64,000 nt of DNA from Pyronema omphalodes. Lineage: Eukaryota > Ascomycota > Pezizomycetes > Pezizales > Pyronemataceae. The translations under genes and the position numbers were made by a program. Below the pieces are notes generated by a model. That model searched no databases. It was not told where the DNA came from and was given only the letters and a program-made list of their open reading frames with translations. Position 1 is the first letter of the stretch, and every line of letters starts with the position of its first letter. Below are positions 23,001 through 32,972 of the stretch, piece by piece. The DNA lies in assembly GCA_024516155.1 (NCBI GenBank), contig JAJJXM010000005.1:186001-250000 (forward strand). The letters are read 5' to 3'.

Positions 23001-23791
23001 TAGACGTTGTGAATAGATTATTAAATGTCAATGCAAATGTCATTGCTCGGCCAGCCTGGTACAATGGACGAAACGCTTTACAAGCTGCTGCTGGCAGTGG
23101 TCATTTGGACGTCGTGAATAGGTTATTACATGTCGGTGCCGCGGTTAATGCTTGGCCAGGGGAAATGAGAGGACGCACTGCTCTGCAAGCTGCGGCGGAA
23201 GGTGGCCATTTGGACGTTGTGAATAGGTTATTGGATGCCAATGCTAATGTTAATGCTCAGGCATGTGAAACCTTGGGACGAACCTCCCTTCAAGCTGCTG
23301 CCGGAGGTGGCCATTTGGACATTGTGAATCGACTGCTGGACGCCGGCGCCAATGTTAATACTGAGCCATCTCCTGATAGAGGACGAACCGCTCTACAAGC
23401 TGCCGCTGAAGGTGGTCATTTGGACGTCGTGAATAGATTATTAGGTGTCGATGCCGATGTTAATGCTCAGCAATCCCAGTACGGTGGACGAACCGCTCTA
23501 CAAGCTGCCGCTGGAGGCGGTTATTCGGACATTGTGAATCGGCTATTGGACGCCGGCGCCCATGTTAATGCTGAGCCAGCCCATCACGAAGGACGAACCG
23601 CTCTACAAGCCGCCGCCGAAGGTGGTCATTTAGATATCCTCCGCTGTCTACTAAAAACCGGTGCTGATGTCGACGCTTTATCAAAATCACACGGCAAACA
23701 TCTCGCTGGGACTAGTCCACTAAATCTAGCAGTAAAAAATGGTCATGTAGAAGTAGCACGGCTTTTACGCACACATGGGGCAAAGGAATAA
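20005..23791 (+). CDS. CorA-like two-TM transporter domain fused to 17 ankyrin repeats
   Basis: Proposed exons: 20005-20124, 20184-20203, 20285-20478, 20544-20953, 21010-21246, 21316-21438, 21507-21536 and 21614-23791, 1103 aa in phase. Before the membrane part the helical region MRRLSWVT runs into TM1, rebuilt across two introns as FIFLPLLFVA|SLYGMNV, the CorA GMN signature (Mg2+ channel family). TM2 follows as YFYIAVPVFLLVMASVVVI. CorA channels need exactly this TM1-GMN-loop-TM2 layout; the N-terminal domain is much less conserved. After TM2 come 17 ankyrin units from about residue 470 to the end, most 35 aa with consensus GRTALQAAAEGGHLDVVNRLL. Ankyrins would bind a partner on the same membrane side as the CorA N-terminal domain. 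Weak points: the 20-nt exon, the AAG acceptor before 21316, and the gene start. Confidence 0.75.
22120..23700 (+). repeat. 105-bp tandem coding repeat (ankyrin array) with higher-order duplication
   Basis: About 15 copies of a 105-bp unit lie inside the CorA-ankyrin gene. The core GGACGAACCGCTCTACAAGC is almost unchanged between copies, while the last five codons of each unit vary. The variable ends show order: AWYNG, MRG, CETLG in units 4, 5, 7 recur in units 10, 11, 12, and AHHEG of unit 8 recurs in unit 15. This shows recent block duplication of about 5-6 units with loss of one. Confidence 0.9.
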
Positions 23792-26528
23792 GAGGATCTA
23801 ATGAAAGATGAAGCTATTGGTAAGTCTGAGTATGAGCGTCTTTATTGTGGAATTAGAAGGACCATATGGTCATGTTTTCAAGTACTGGTACTGATTGGAT
23901 GCGCATGCTGTAGTATTAAAGTTGTATAGGCGGCCGATATATCGAGAATATGTTGGATATTGATTGTGGGTGAGGGGCGCAGGTGGGGTTAATGTAGTGG
24001 TTGCGATTTATTTTTTATTTCACGAGGCGAAGAGACATTGGGATATAAATTTGTAAGCAATGGAATGAAGTTTGTATCGTTTGGCTAGTTGAAAAATCAT
24101 CTACTATTGAACTTATCTACAACAAAGATTGTGGTAATCAAGAGTTTTCGAATTTGGAAAATATATATTGGTTCATTCCAAATTGAGAAATTCATTTAAA
24201 AAAGAGGAAATGCTCAAAAAAGATAGACCCTGAACCACTACGGAAGTTCAACCACCTAATATATTCTTGATCGTTTCAAGTAACTCGGCTTTCCGGGCTT
24301 GGAATTTAGACCTGTCGTCATTATCATATACCTACCTACATAGTTATAACTTATTAGGAATATTTAATATATACATATCACTGGCGGCGAAAAAATAGGA
24401 ACGATATGGCTCGTGGGAGTAAGCTGTGTATGTTTGTAGATAATAAACTAATAATTCTATATATCCCTCCCCCCCCCCCCCCCCCCTCCGTTCGGTGATT
24501 CAGCACATAATCAACATAGACCAATCCCAATCCCAATCCCAACACAGCAAGCAAGCCAGGTATCAACTGCAACAACTGCAACTGCAACTGCAACCAAAAC
24601 CAGCCAGCAGAAAAACAGCAGCAACAAGCCCAACCAAGAAACGAAGTACGTTCTATAGCAAGGCATAACCCAGCGAGATTGTGGAGTAGCAGCTACATAG
24701 CATAAAGCCTCGAGATGTTGTATTGTAGCATATGTTAGGATTTTGAGGTTGGGGATAATGTTCGGGGGATGGAAATTTAAATTGAATTAAATTAAAATTG
24801 AATTAAATCAGTCTAGTCTAGGCCAGTCCAGTCTAGTCTAGTCTAGTCTAGTCTAGTCCAAGTCCCAAAGTTCTACAATTCTACAATTCCTCAATTCCGC
24901 AATCCCCCAATCTCGAGTGATACTCCATGCCCGATGCCCCATGTCCGTAATACAATGCCCACTCCGCACAGCTTCGGGGTTCAGCCTATGGTGACAGCGG
25001 TAATCTCTTCTCCTTCCTTTAGAATACACCATACATATGTAGAATCGATTTAATCAGCCCTATGAGGCAGTGCAGTCAAAGTTCCGCATCATTGTAGTGC
25101 ACAGCCACAAAACGTGACGTAGCGCTGCTCAGCAGCCTTAGCTGAGAGCTCGGGTTAGTACAGCTAGCTATATAGAGCTAGTGAAGCGATAGGATGGTGG
25201 CTTGGTATGTTATGGTGGTTATCATACGTCATGGTTACTGAGGAAAAGATGAAAAACGTCAAAGCTGAGGCATAAATCGGGGCCGAGTATTGATATGTAG
25301 GGTTAGAAGTGTCGATGTCGATGTCTAGGTCGGTGTGGTGTCTGTCTGCAGGGACGAGTTTTAGATCGTTTTTATGGGCGGTCATCCGGTGTGAAGGGGA
25401 AGGCTGATGAGCTATGGTAGAGGGTTGGAGGTTAAGGAAGGTGCTGATGGTTTGGTTTTACATGTGCAAAATACTCGGGCAAAGACTGGATGGTGGTTGT
25501 GTCACTTTGTCACTTTGTTTCACTTTGTTTCGGAAAGTCGGACGGTCGGCAGCACCTACATAGGCCGTGCGGTACTTCGGGGTAGCTTTATACAGAGGTA
25601 TTCTTATATAGAGGTGAGATTTGATATGAGTGCTTACTGGTGAAGCGGAGCAGCTAAGTACCTAAGGTGCCTGGTCAACCGTCATCTTCTTGGCGCCCTC
25701 TGTTCAAACATCAGCCGCACTGCCGCAGCCATCCACCACGCACTGCGCTCAAAAGCGTGTAAAAATAGAACGGGAGGCAGACCACAGCTTTGGGTTGGGT
25801 TGGCTTATGGGCGTTTTCTTGTTGCTCAGCTTGACTTCTTTCATCTTTCACTTCAGCTTCTCAACAATACAACAGACGGAACATTTTACAAACTATTTGC
25901 TCGATCTCACCTATTTCACAAGTTTCACAAGTTTCACCAGTTTCATCACGGTCCATCGGCATCGCGTGTTATCCGTTCCCGTCCGTCAAAATCTTCAATC
26001 AGCCTTTCGCCGATAGCTTGAGCCTTGAGGCCTTGAACTAACCCTGCTATCAGAACTTATCCTTACCTGGCCTAGCCAGCAGCTAGCAGCTGGCGGTTGC
26101 TCCGAGAAAACAACACCAACCAAAATACGCCCCACAGCACCAGCCTAACACACAAGAGCAAGAAGCAACGTCATTCGCACATCGTCCGTGATCAACCAAC
26201 CTTACGCTCTCTCACCTAACCACCCTAACCACCATCAACCTCACCTCTGTCATCGCACATCGCGCATCGAACTTTGCCAAACTCTCGACAGTCGTTCGCA
26301 ACGCAAACATACATACAAACAGTCGCTTTTCGGAGTGATCGACAATAGGAAACGATACCCCGCTATTGCTTAGAGGATTAAACCGTCGGCCAACAAACTA
26401 GCAGCAACAGCGGCAGAGGCATCGGCAGAGGCATCGGTATCGGCAGCCACACAATACACTCAGCTGGAAGAAAAAACCTAAACGATCTCTACTACATACA
26501 TACTGCGACAGAGCAAACTACAGTCAAG
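23792..26528. other. Intergenic region and 5' leader of the MARVEL-like gene
   Basis: No gene is supported. It holds an 18-base C run at 24469-24486, a degenerate retroelement copy at about 24.60-24.81 kb (separate entry), a TCTAG pentamer run at 24812-24859 and several short simple repeats such as CACTTTGT at 25.50 kb and TTTCACAAG at 25.91 kb. From about 26.1 kb the sequence becomes CAAC/CATC-rich, consistent with a long 5' untranslated leader of the gene starting at 26529. Confidence 0.5.
24596..24813 (+). mobile_element. Degenerate copy of the retroelement family seen at 45.76-46.37 kb
   Basis: The sequence from the AACCAGC..CAGCAGAA block through CAAGAAACGAAGTACGTTCT, CCCAGCGAGA, AGCCTCGAGATGT and TGTAGCATATGTTAGGATTT follows the same order of blocks as 46187-46330, with small gaps. 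It ends in an AAATT-rich tail, where the other copy ends in AAATC repeats. No clear target-site duplication was found for this copy, so its 5' border is approximate. Confidence 0.55.
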
Positions 26529-27632
26529 ATGGTCAACCATAACGCTATGCTAAAGGCTAGCATAGCCATTCATACTATCCAGGCGGTATTTTCGATCGTA
26601 ATTATGGGAGTGATTGGAACTGGTATGGCACAGGAGGGATCTGCCAGCGGTGCATCAAGATTTGTATTTGCTATGGTGAGTTTGTTGTATCGCCGTGATA
26701 TGTTCTATTGAGAAAGTGCTGTAAGCTGACTATTGGATCACTACTGCAGTGTTGGCTGAATATTCCTACCATCATCTACCTTACAATGTCACCGCGGTTC
26801 ACGCGAACAAAAATGTTGGCGCATCCGTATTGGCTGTTAGGAATGAACACTTTGTACAGCGTATGTTTATTTCCCCGCCACGGTATGCGATCCGGAATCA
26901 TCTAACAAATAGCAAACAGATCTTTTGGTTTGCAGGATTTGTCGCACTTGCCGTCTACACCAACAAGGGAATTTCCGAAGGATTAAATCTCGAGAAGGAT
27001 CCAAAGAAAAAAGAGGCCGGAGGGTGCGCAGTTTTCTTCGCAGGAACCGGCGAAAATGAGAAGGCCTGTCAAATGAACAAGTCCGCCGTTGGACTTGGTG
27101 TTTTCATGTGGTACGTCATTTGTCCTCCTTGCTAGCCCGTACCTTACCCTAGTTTCGCTCGCTACGATACTTTTGCCTGAATATTTCATTCCTTAACACA
27201 AACCCCAGGGTTCTTTGGCTCACCACCACCGCTATAGCCGGTTACGCCGGTTGGTACTTTAATCAACACCGCTGCTCACCCTTCGATGATTACGAAGACT
27301 CGTCGCGTCGCCACACTGTTATTCAGGAGACTGAAACCGCTTTCGCTAGCGATGCCCCCCGTCCTTATGATTCGGATGTAGACGGAAGCGATAACCCAAA
27401 CTACGGATATGGAGGCTCGGAAGTGTCGCATAATGGTTATGGAGGAAGCGCAGTGGAGAGTAATTACAGTAGCAGCTCATATGCCGATGGTTCTGCACAC
27501 CCCGGTGTTCCTAAGCCTTGGGGTAGTGAACCGAAACCGTATGGAAATATTGCGCCAATTGCGCCGGCTCATGGGGAGTCGTACTCGATGCCGGATGCTC
27601 CGGATGATTACAGCTACCGGGGTGGTAGATAA
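26529..27632 (+). CDS. MARVEL-like four-transmembrane protein
   Basis: Four exons (26529-26675, 26750-26860, 26920-27110, 27209-27632) give 290 aa in phase. Hydrophobic segments: AIHTIQAVFSIVIMGVIGTG; CWLNIPTIIYLTM; the pair WLLGMNTLYS|IFWFAGFVALAVY joined across an intron; and VGLGVFMW|VLWLTTTAIAGYAGWYF. Between TM3 and TM4 a Cys-containing loop (GGCAVFFAGTGENEKACQ) is probably outside the cytosol. This four-helix plan with two loop cysteines is that of fungal MARVEL proteins, which organise plasma-membrane or vesicle domains. The 100-residue C-terminal tail is hydrophilic, rich in Gly, Ser, Tyr and Pro, and likely cytosolic. No specific member is recognised. Family assignment rests on topology and short motifs only. 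Confidence 0.82.
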
Positions 27633-28274
27633 GTCGGTGTGTTGATGGGATTAAAGGTGTTGTTTTGGTTCGTGGATGATGAGAGAAGTCGGAATGTCTA
27701 TCTAGTTTGTTATTTTTTTCAAATATACGAGCACCGGAAGCAAAGCGAAACGAAACGAAGCGAAACGAAGCGCAGCAAGGCTAAGTGAAGCGAAGCCAAG
27801 CGAAGCAAAGCAAAGCAAAGCGGACAGAAATAGTGAAGCGAACAGAAAGGATAGTGAAGCGAAGAAAAGCGAAGAGAAGCGAAGCAAAGCAATGGGATGA
27901 TGATTTCATTTGTATATGTGGACGCTACATGCTACATGCTACATGCTCCATGAATTTTTTTTTCTTTGATTGGCGATTTGTTGTTTCTTTTTCTTTTTCT
28001 TATTGGGATCTGTTTTGTGTGTTAAGGGTTTCCTATTATTATTTTTCATTGGTATCGGAGGTACTGGAAACTGGAAACAGGAAAGGTTTATGGGTTATGG
28101 GTTATTGATTAGTTTGGATATTGGATATTCCCTTTGTATACCATTGGGTTTGGTTTGGAAATGGGGGTTGGAAATAGTTGGAAATAGTTGAAGAGAGAGA
28201 GATAGATTACTTTGGTACTCTGATACGCTTGGTGATTTGGTGATTTGGTGATATAAAAGCTCCTTTTTTTCTTC

Positions 28275-28306
<32 letters not shown>

Positions 28307-30294
28307 CTGTTTTTTTTCTTCTTCATCTCGAAAATAAACGTAGGTTACATAAAAGCACGGAATAATTGTATCCTCCGTGGTTCTTGACCTTTGATGTGTT
28401 GTGGTGTTGATGTGTTGCCTTTTGGAACTTATAGATTGTGGTTAGGATTCTTTGGAAGTTGGAGTTGGAGGGAGATTCTGGGGAGATTCTGGTGTGCTGT
28501 GGTGTGGTTATGGTGTGCTGTGGTGATGGGATGTGGTGATGGGTACCGGGTTGCTGTGGTGTGCTGTGGTGTGCTGTGCCGTGCTGTGGTGTGGTTATGG
28601 GGTGATGGGATGGGTAAGGGATGATATGGATTTTATATTTTGTATTTGCTATATCTGGGTGAAGAGTCCTGAGGGCTTAGGGCTAGCATAGTTTCTGTTT
28701 CTGTTTCTGTTTCTGTTGCTGTTTCTGTTGGTGAAGTTGGCTGGTGTATGCTGTCTGCTGTCTGCTGTCTGCTGTATACGAAACCGTACAACCAGCTTTC
28801 CGCTCTTCCCTTCCCTTCCCTTCCCTAAACACAGATAACAGTAACCCCCCCCCCCCCCAAATCTTTTGTAGCAAATAGATAGTAGATTTCTAGAGGGTTG
28901 TTTGCTGTGTTCGGGTGTGTTTACTGGGTGCTTGAATTGAGAGAGGTTTGGGAGGTTTGGGGTTTGGGGTTTGGGGTTTGGGTGGGGGTTTGAGGTTTGA
29001 GGTTGGAGGTTTGCTTTGGAGGGGTATGTTGGGATGTTAGGATATGGGTATGGGTCTGTATATGCAAGATCTCTGGTATGGGGTATGGGGTACGGGTATG
29101 TACGTGTATATATTTAAATTTTCGATTCCGGAAGGAGAGATATATATATAGTGAAGAAATTCCCGTAAGTCTACATATAGCAAAGCTTTTTCTATTACAT
29201 TTTCCAACAAAACATAATGCCATTCAATCAATCAAAAAGTTGTAACTATGAAATCATAAAGACATTGGGATCAGAAACCCGCACGGTCGTGATAAGAGAA
29301 TTCGTATCATTCTGCTGTAAAATGTAATAGAAAAATGCAATGGAAAAATTACTGCTATAGCGTGTCTATAGACTTATGGGAAGTTCTCCGCTGTAACCGG
29401 CGGCATACTCTTAGATCTTAGATCACAGATATATCAGATTACAGATCTCGCTAACTTTGACTTTAACTTTGACTTTGACTTTAAGTTCACAATGTTACAA
29501 TGTTACAATACTGTCTTGAATCTCAAATCTCGAATCTCGAATCTTAATCTCGAATCTTAATCCCGTCTCGCTAATCCTTGCCCCTTCTCTTAACCCTTAA
29601 CCCATGTCGCTTGTCACTTACCGTAGATCGAGGATCAAAGATCAAAGATCCATCCGACGGATGAATATGTATAGATATAGATATAGAAACCGTGGTACTG
29701 GAGCATGGGATGGGATAAATATACTTACCGCGTCCTATCGACATCATCACACTATACTATACTACGACCAATGTACCACCAGAAAAAAAAAAGTATCCTC
29801 ACCATAATCTTGTACGAGCTGAACCAGCTCTACGCTCTACAAAGTTCCGCCACCATGCCAACCATATCTTATCCTTCTGTTCTGCCCTCCTGTTCTCCGT
29901 TAAGTTCGATTCTCCGTTGGATTCGATTCTCCGTTGGATTCTCCGTTGGATTCGCTAAGTTCTAAGTTTCAAAGTTTGCAAAGTTGGCTAGCAGCCAGCA
30001 GCTAGCATAGCATAGCATCATAGCTAGCTACAGTAGCTAGCTTCGCATCTTTAAACTTAAACTTCGGTTTTCAGCTACGGACGACTTCACTTCTATTTTT
30101 TAGAGGTTGCACGAACGGGGGTTACGACTGAGGGTATTTGAGGGTTTCGTGGCCTTTACGACGACTTCACGACTTCACGACTTCACGATTCTTACTTACC
30201 TCAAGCTTCGCCAGGCTACCCAGGCTACATAGGTCACGCCCAGGCTACGCAGAGTCGCAGACTACCCGGGGACCCCACCACCCCATCTCTCACG
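27633..30294. other. Intergenic, simple-sequence-rich
   Basis: No gene is visible. It has a GAAGCGAA/GAAACGAAGC run at 27.73-27.90 kb (probable 3' flank of the previous gene), pyrimidine tracts at 28.26-28.33 kb, GTGCTGTGGTGTG repeats at 28.49-28.60 kb, TTTCTG and TGTCTGC repeats at 28.69-28.78 kb, a 14-base C run at 28845-28858 and GGTTTGGGGTTTGG repeats at 28.95-29.0 kb. The last 200 bp form the leader of the next gene with ACGACTTC triplet repeats at 30.16-30.19 kb. Confidence 0.5.
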
Positions 30295-31881
30295 ATGGGT
30301 CTCCCCACTGCTTTATACGGCGCCTTATTAACCGCCATCTTCGCGCTGTACAGCCATCTCCACATAACCGGCATCTCACCCAGCGCGCACGCAGTCCCCT
30401 GGACAAATCCCAAGCGACCATTCTTCCTTCACGAAGCGCTCTTAGCACAACTCCTCGTATTCCTAGCATTATGGCTTCCCTTCGAACGCAAATTCCTCGC
30501 TGCGGTGTTTCTGCCACCTTTACTCGCCGTATATTGGACCTTGCTAGGATCCGGAGCGCTGAGTCCGGCTGTGGGTTATGCCATTGGCACTTTCGTTGCT
30601 GCTATGAGTATGAAGGCTTTTGAGCTTTTGGTTTTTCGTCCGGTGACAGCTATGAAGCTTGCTGCGGGGACGGATGCTAAGCCGACGGAAGGTATGCCGA
30701 TATCCCCTCTTCGGCGTGCTGGTTGGGTTTTGGAGCTGCAGCATTGTTTGAGAGGGGTGGGATGGAATTGGGGGGGTGTTTATACCCGTGACTGGGAGAG
30801 AAAGGAAGCGCTTAATAAACCTAGGTGGTTATTACGGAGGGTTGTTAGAGGTGCGATGATGTATTTATGGATTGATTTCCTGGTTTATTGGATCCATGAA
30901 ATCGATACCGATTACTTTTTACCGGAGGGTCATGCGCTTGGATTAACCGCACCTCCTGCGGGAGTTCCTTATGCATCCCTTTTTGCAACTCAACAAACCC
31001 CCAACCCCAGAAACTGGGGACAACCAGAAAATCTCTCCAAAATATCTTCACTTCTCGGCATCGACTTATGCCAGCTCCTTCCTGCATCCCCGATTTTCTG
31101 GCAAACCATACGAACCCTTTTCTCCGCCTCAGCAATGTGGACCGCCATCTCAGGTCTCTACACCATCTTCTCCCTCATCTTCGTCATTACCGGCTGCTTC
31201 ATCGGTTCCTCCACCGGCTTCCGAAACCGCTGGCTACACCCATCATCTTGGCCCGACGCCTTCGGAGACTGGAGCAACGGCGACTGGAAGGGAATCTGCC
31301 ATTTCTGGGGTCGTGGCTGGCATGGTCTATTCCGCAGCATCTTCACAGCCCCCGTAGATGCAACTATAGAACTTCTAGCACTAGAACCCCGGGGCTCCGC
31401 AGCAAAGGCGTTGAGACTTACTATTCCCTTTGTGATGAGCGCGCTGTTACATGTTTCCGGAGCCTGGACGCAATCATTTGGCGGGTGGGGTACTGCACGG
31501 TTTTTTCTTCTACAGCCTATTGGATGCGGGGTTGAACTGCTTCTCCTGGGATTATATCGAAAATTCCTGAGACCGAGAAAACCTGGGAAAATGTTTAGGG
31601 TGATGGAAGGAATATTGGCTTATGTGATCACGGTATGCTGGTTTACGAAGACTAGTGAGAGCTTTTTTGAGGATTATAGATGGGGGGGTTTGTGGAGAGT
31701 GGAACCGATCCCGTGGAGTTTGTGGAGGCTTTGGAGGGGGGAGTATTGGATGGTTTGGAGGACGCATCCGGAGGTGCTGGGGGGGAGGGGGTGGTGGAGG
31801 TGGGTGACGGATGGGGAGGCGGGGGAGTTATTGCCGGAGTGGTTGGGGGGTTGGGCGAGGTATGCGGTGGTGGTTGTGTAA
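30295..31881 (+). CDS. Wax-synthase-like membrane-bound O-acyltransferase (MBOAT)
   Basis: One exon of 528 aa with about eight hydrophobic segments. The motif HFWGRGWHGLFRSIFTAP (about residues 337-354) and the later SALLHVSGAW are the two conserved blocks of the fungal/plant wax-synthase domain; the second His is the expected catalytic residue. The extended central region with WRTLSG-like helices and the N-terminal paired helices also fit. Members transfer acyl groups from acyl-CoA to alcohols in the ER membrane; some fungal members acetylate terpenoids in secondary-metabolite clusters. Here no terpene or polyketide gene is near, so substrate and pathway are unknown. The C-terminal 60 residues are unusually rich in Trp, Gly and Arg because that part of the gene is strongly G-rich. 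The gene is followed within 25 bp by a 23-base G run. Confidence 0.85.
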   Translation: MGLPTALYGALLTAIFALYSHLHITGISPSAHAVPWTNPKRPFFLHEALLAQLLVFLALWLPFERKFLAAVFLPPLLAVYWTLLGSGALSPAVGYAIGTFVAAMSMKAFELLVFRPVTAMKLAAGTDAKPTEGMPISPLRRAGWVLELQHCLRGVGWNWGGVYTRDWERKEALNKPRWLLRRVVRGAMMYLWIDFLVYWIHEIDTDYFLPEGHALGLTAPPAGVPYASLFATQQTPNPRNWGQPENLSKISSLLGIDLCQLLPASPIFWQTIRTLFSASAMWTAISGLYTIFSLIFVITGCFIGSSTGFRNRWLHPSSWPDAFGDWSNGDWKGICHFWGRGWHGLFRSIFTAPVDATIELLALEPRGSAAKALRLTIPFVMSALLHVSGAWTQSFGGWGTARFFLLQPIGCGVELLLLGLYRKFLRPRKPGKMFRVMEGILAYVITVCWFTKTSESFFEDYRWGGLWRVEPIPWSLWRLWRGEYWMVWRTHPEVLGGRGWWRWVTDGEAGELLPEWLGGWARYAVVVV

Positions 31882-32258
31882 GGTATGATGGAGAAGGAAG
31901 TAGGAGGGGGGGGGGGGGGGGGGGGGGGTTGTTGAAGCATTATAAAGCATAAAGCATTGAAGCAACGCAGCAAATCAACGGCGCACCCCGGGGACTGCGG
32001 AAGATGGGGTGAAGGGTGGAGGGTGATGGAGGGTAGGGTGATGGAGGTGGAGGTGGAGGATCGATGATCATAATCATGTACGAGACAATTAACAATACCC
32101 ACCAGTAGACAGTAAAGAATAGACAAAACAACATAACGTAATCAAACAGATCTTAATACCTAGTAGAATAGCAGCATTTCTCTATTCACGGTGCTGACAA
32201 GATATTTTCTGGAATCCAATGTAGTTCATTTTGGTGTGTTGTGAAAACTTGACGGAGG

Positions 32259-32584
32259 TTGATGTTGATGTTGATGTTGATGTTGATGTTGATGTTGATG
32301 TTGATGTTGATGTTGATGTTGATGTTGATGTTGATGTTGATGTTGATGTTGATGTTGATGTTGATGTTGATGTTGATGTTGATGTTGATGTTGATGTTGA
32401 TGTTGATGTTGATGTTGATGTTGATGTTGATGTTGATGTTGATGTTGATGTGATGTTGATGTTGATGTTGATGTTGATGTTGATGTTGATGTTGATGTTG
32501 ATGTTGATGTTGATGTTGATGTTGATGTTGATGTTGATGTTGATGTTGATGTTGATGTTGATGTTGATGTTGATGTTGATGATG
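32259..32584. repeat. TTGATG hexanucleotide microsatellite, about 54 units
   Basis: The array is a nearly perfect TTGATG repeat over 326 bp. It has one interruption near 32449, where a single T is missing (GATGTGATG), splitting the array into about 32 and 22 units. The six-base unit keeps every frame open on both strands (Val-Asp, Met-Leu, His-Gln, Asn-Ile), which creates long open frames that are not genes. Confidence 0.97.
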
Positions 32585-32784
32585 TAGGGAGGTTGATATT
32601 TTCCGAGTAAATGTTGATTTTTCGAGTGATGATTCCTGAGTCTTGATTCCTGATTCTTGAGTCTGGAGTCTTGGGTTTGGAGTCTGGAGTTCATGCAGAA
32701 TCATCAAGTCGGCTGTTGTATATGAACCCCGTTAGAACTTCCGGTGTCTGGGTACATAGTTGATGTGGCACTGTGGTGTGGTAG

Positions 32785-32972
32785 TGTAATGGTGCGGTGA
32801 TGTAGTGATGTATGGTAGTGATGTATGGTAGTGATGTATGGTAGTGATGTATGGTAGTGATGTGGTGATGTAGTGATGTATGGTAGTGATGTAGTGATGT
32901 ATGGTAGTGATGTAGTGATGTATGATAGTGATGTAGTGATGTAGTGATGTAGTGATGTAGTGATGTAGTGAT
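32785..32972. repeat. GTGATGTA / GTAGTGATGTATG imperfect tandem array
   Basis: The core GTAGTGATGTATG recurs with the shorter form GTAGTGAT over 190 bp. Spacing alternates between 8 and about 13-14 bases, so the array mixes two nested unit lengths. No coding meaning. Confidence 0.9.

Noticed and set aside
32182..32707. Very long Asn-Ile, His-Gln, Val-Asp and Met-Leu frames
   Set aside because: They are translations of the TTGATG array.
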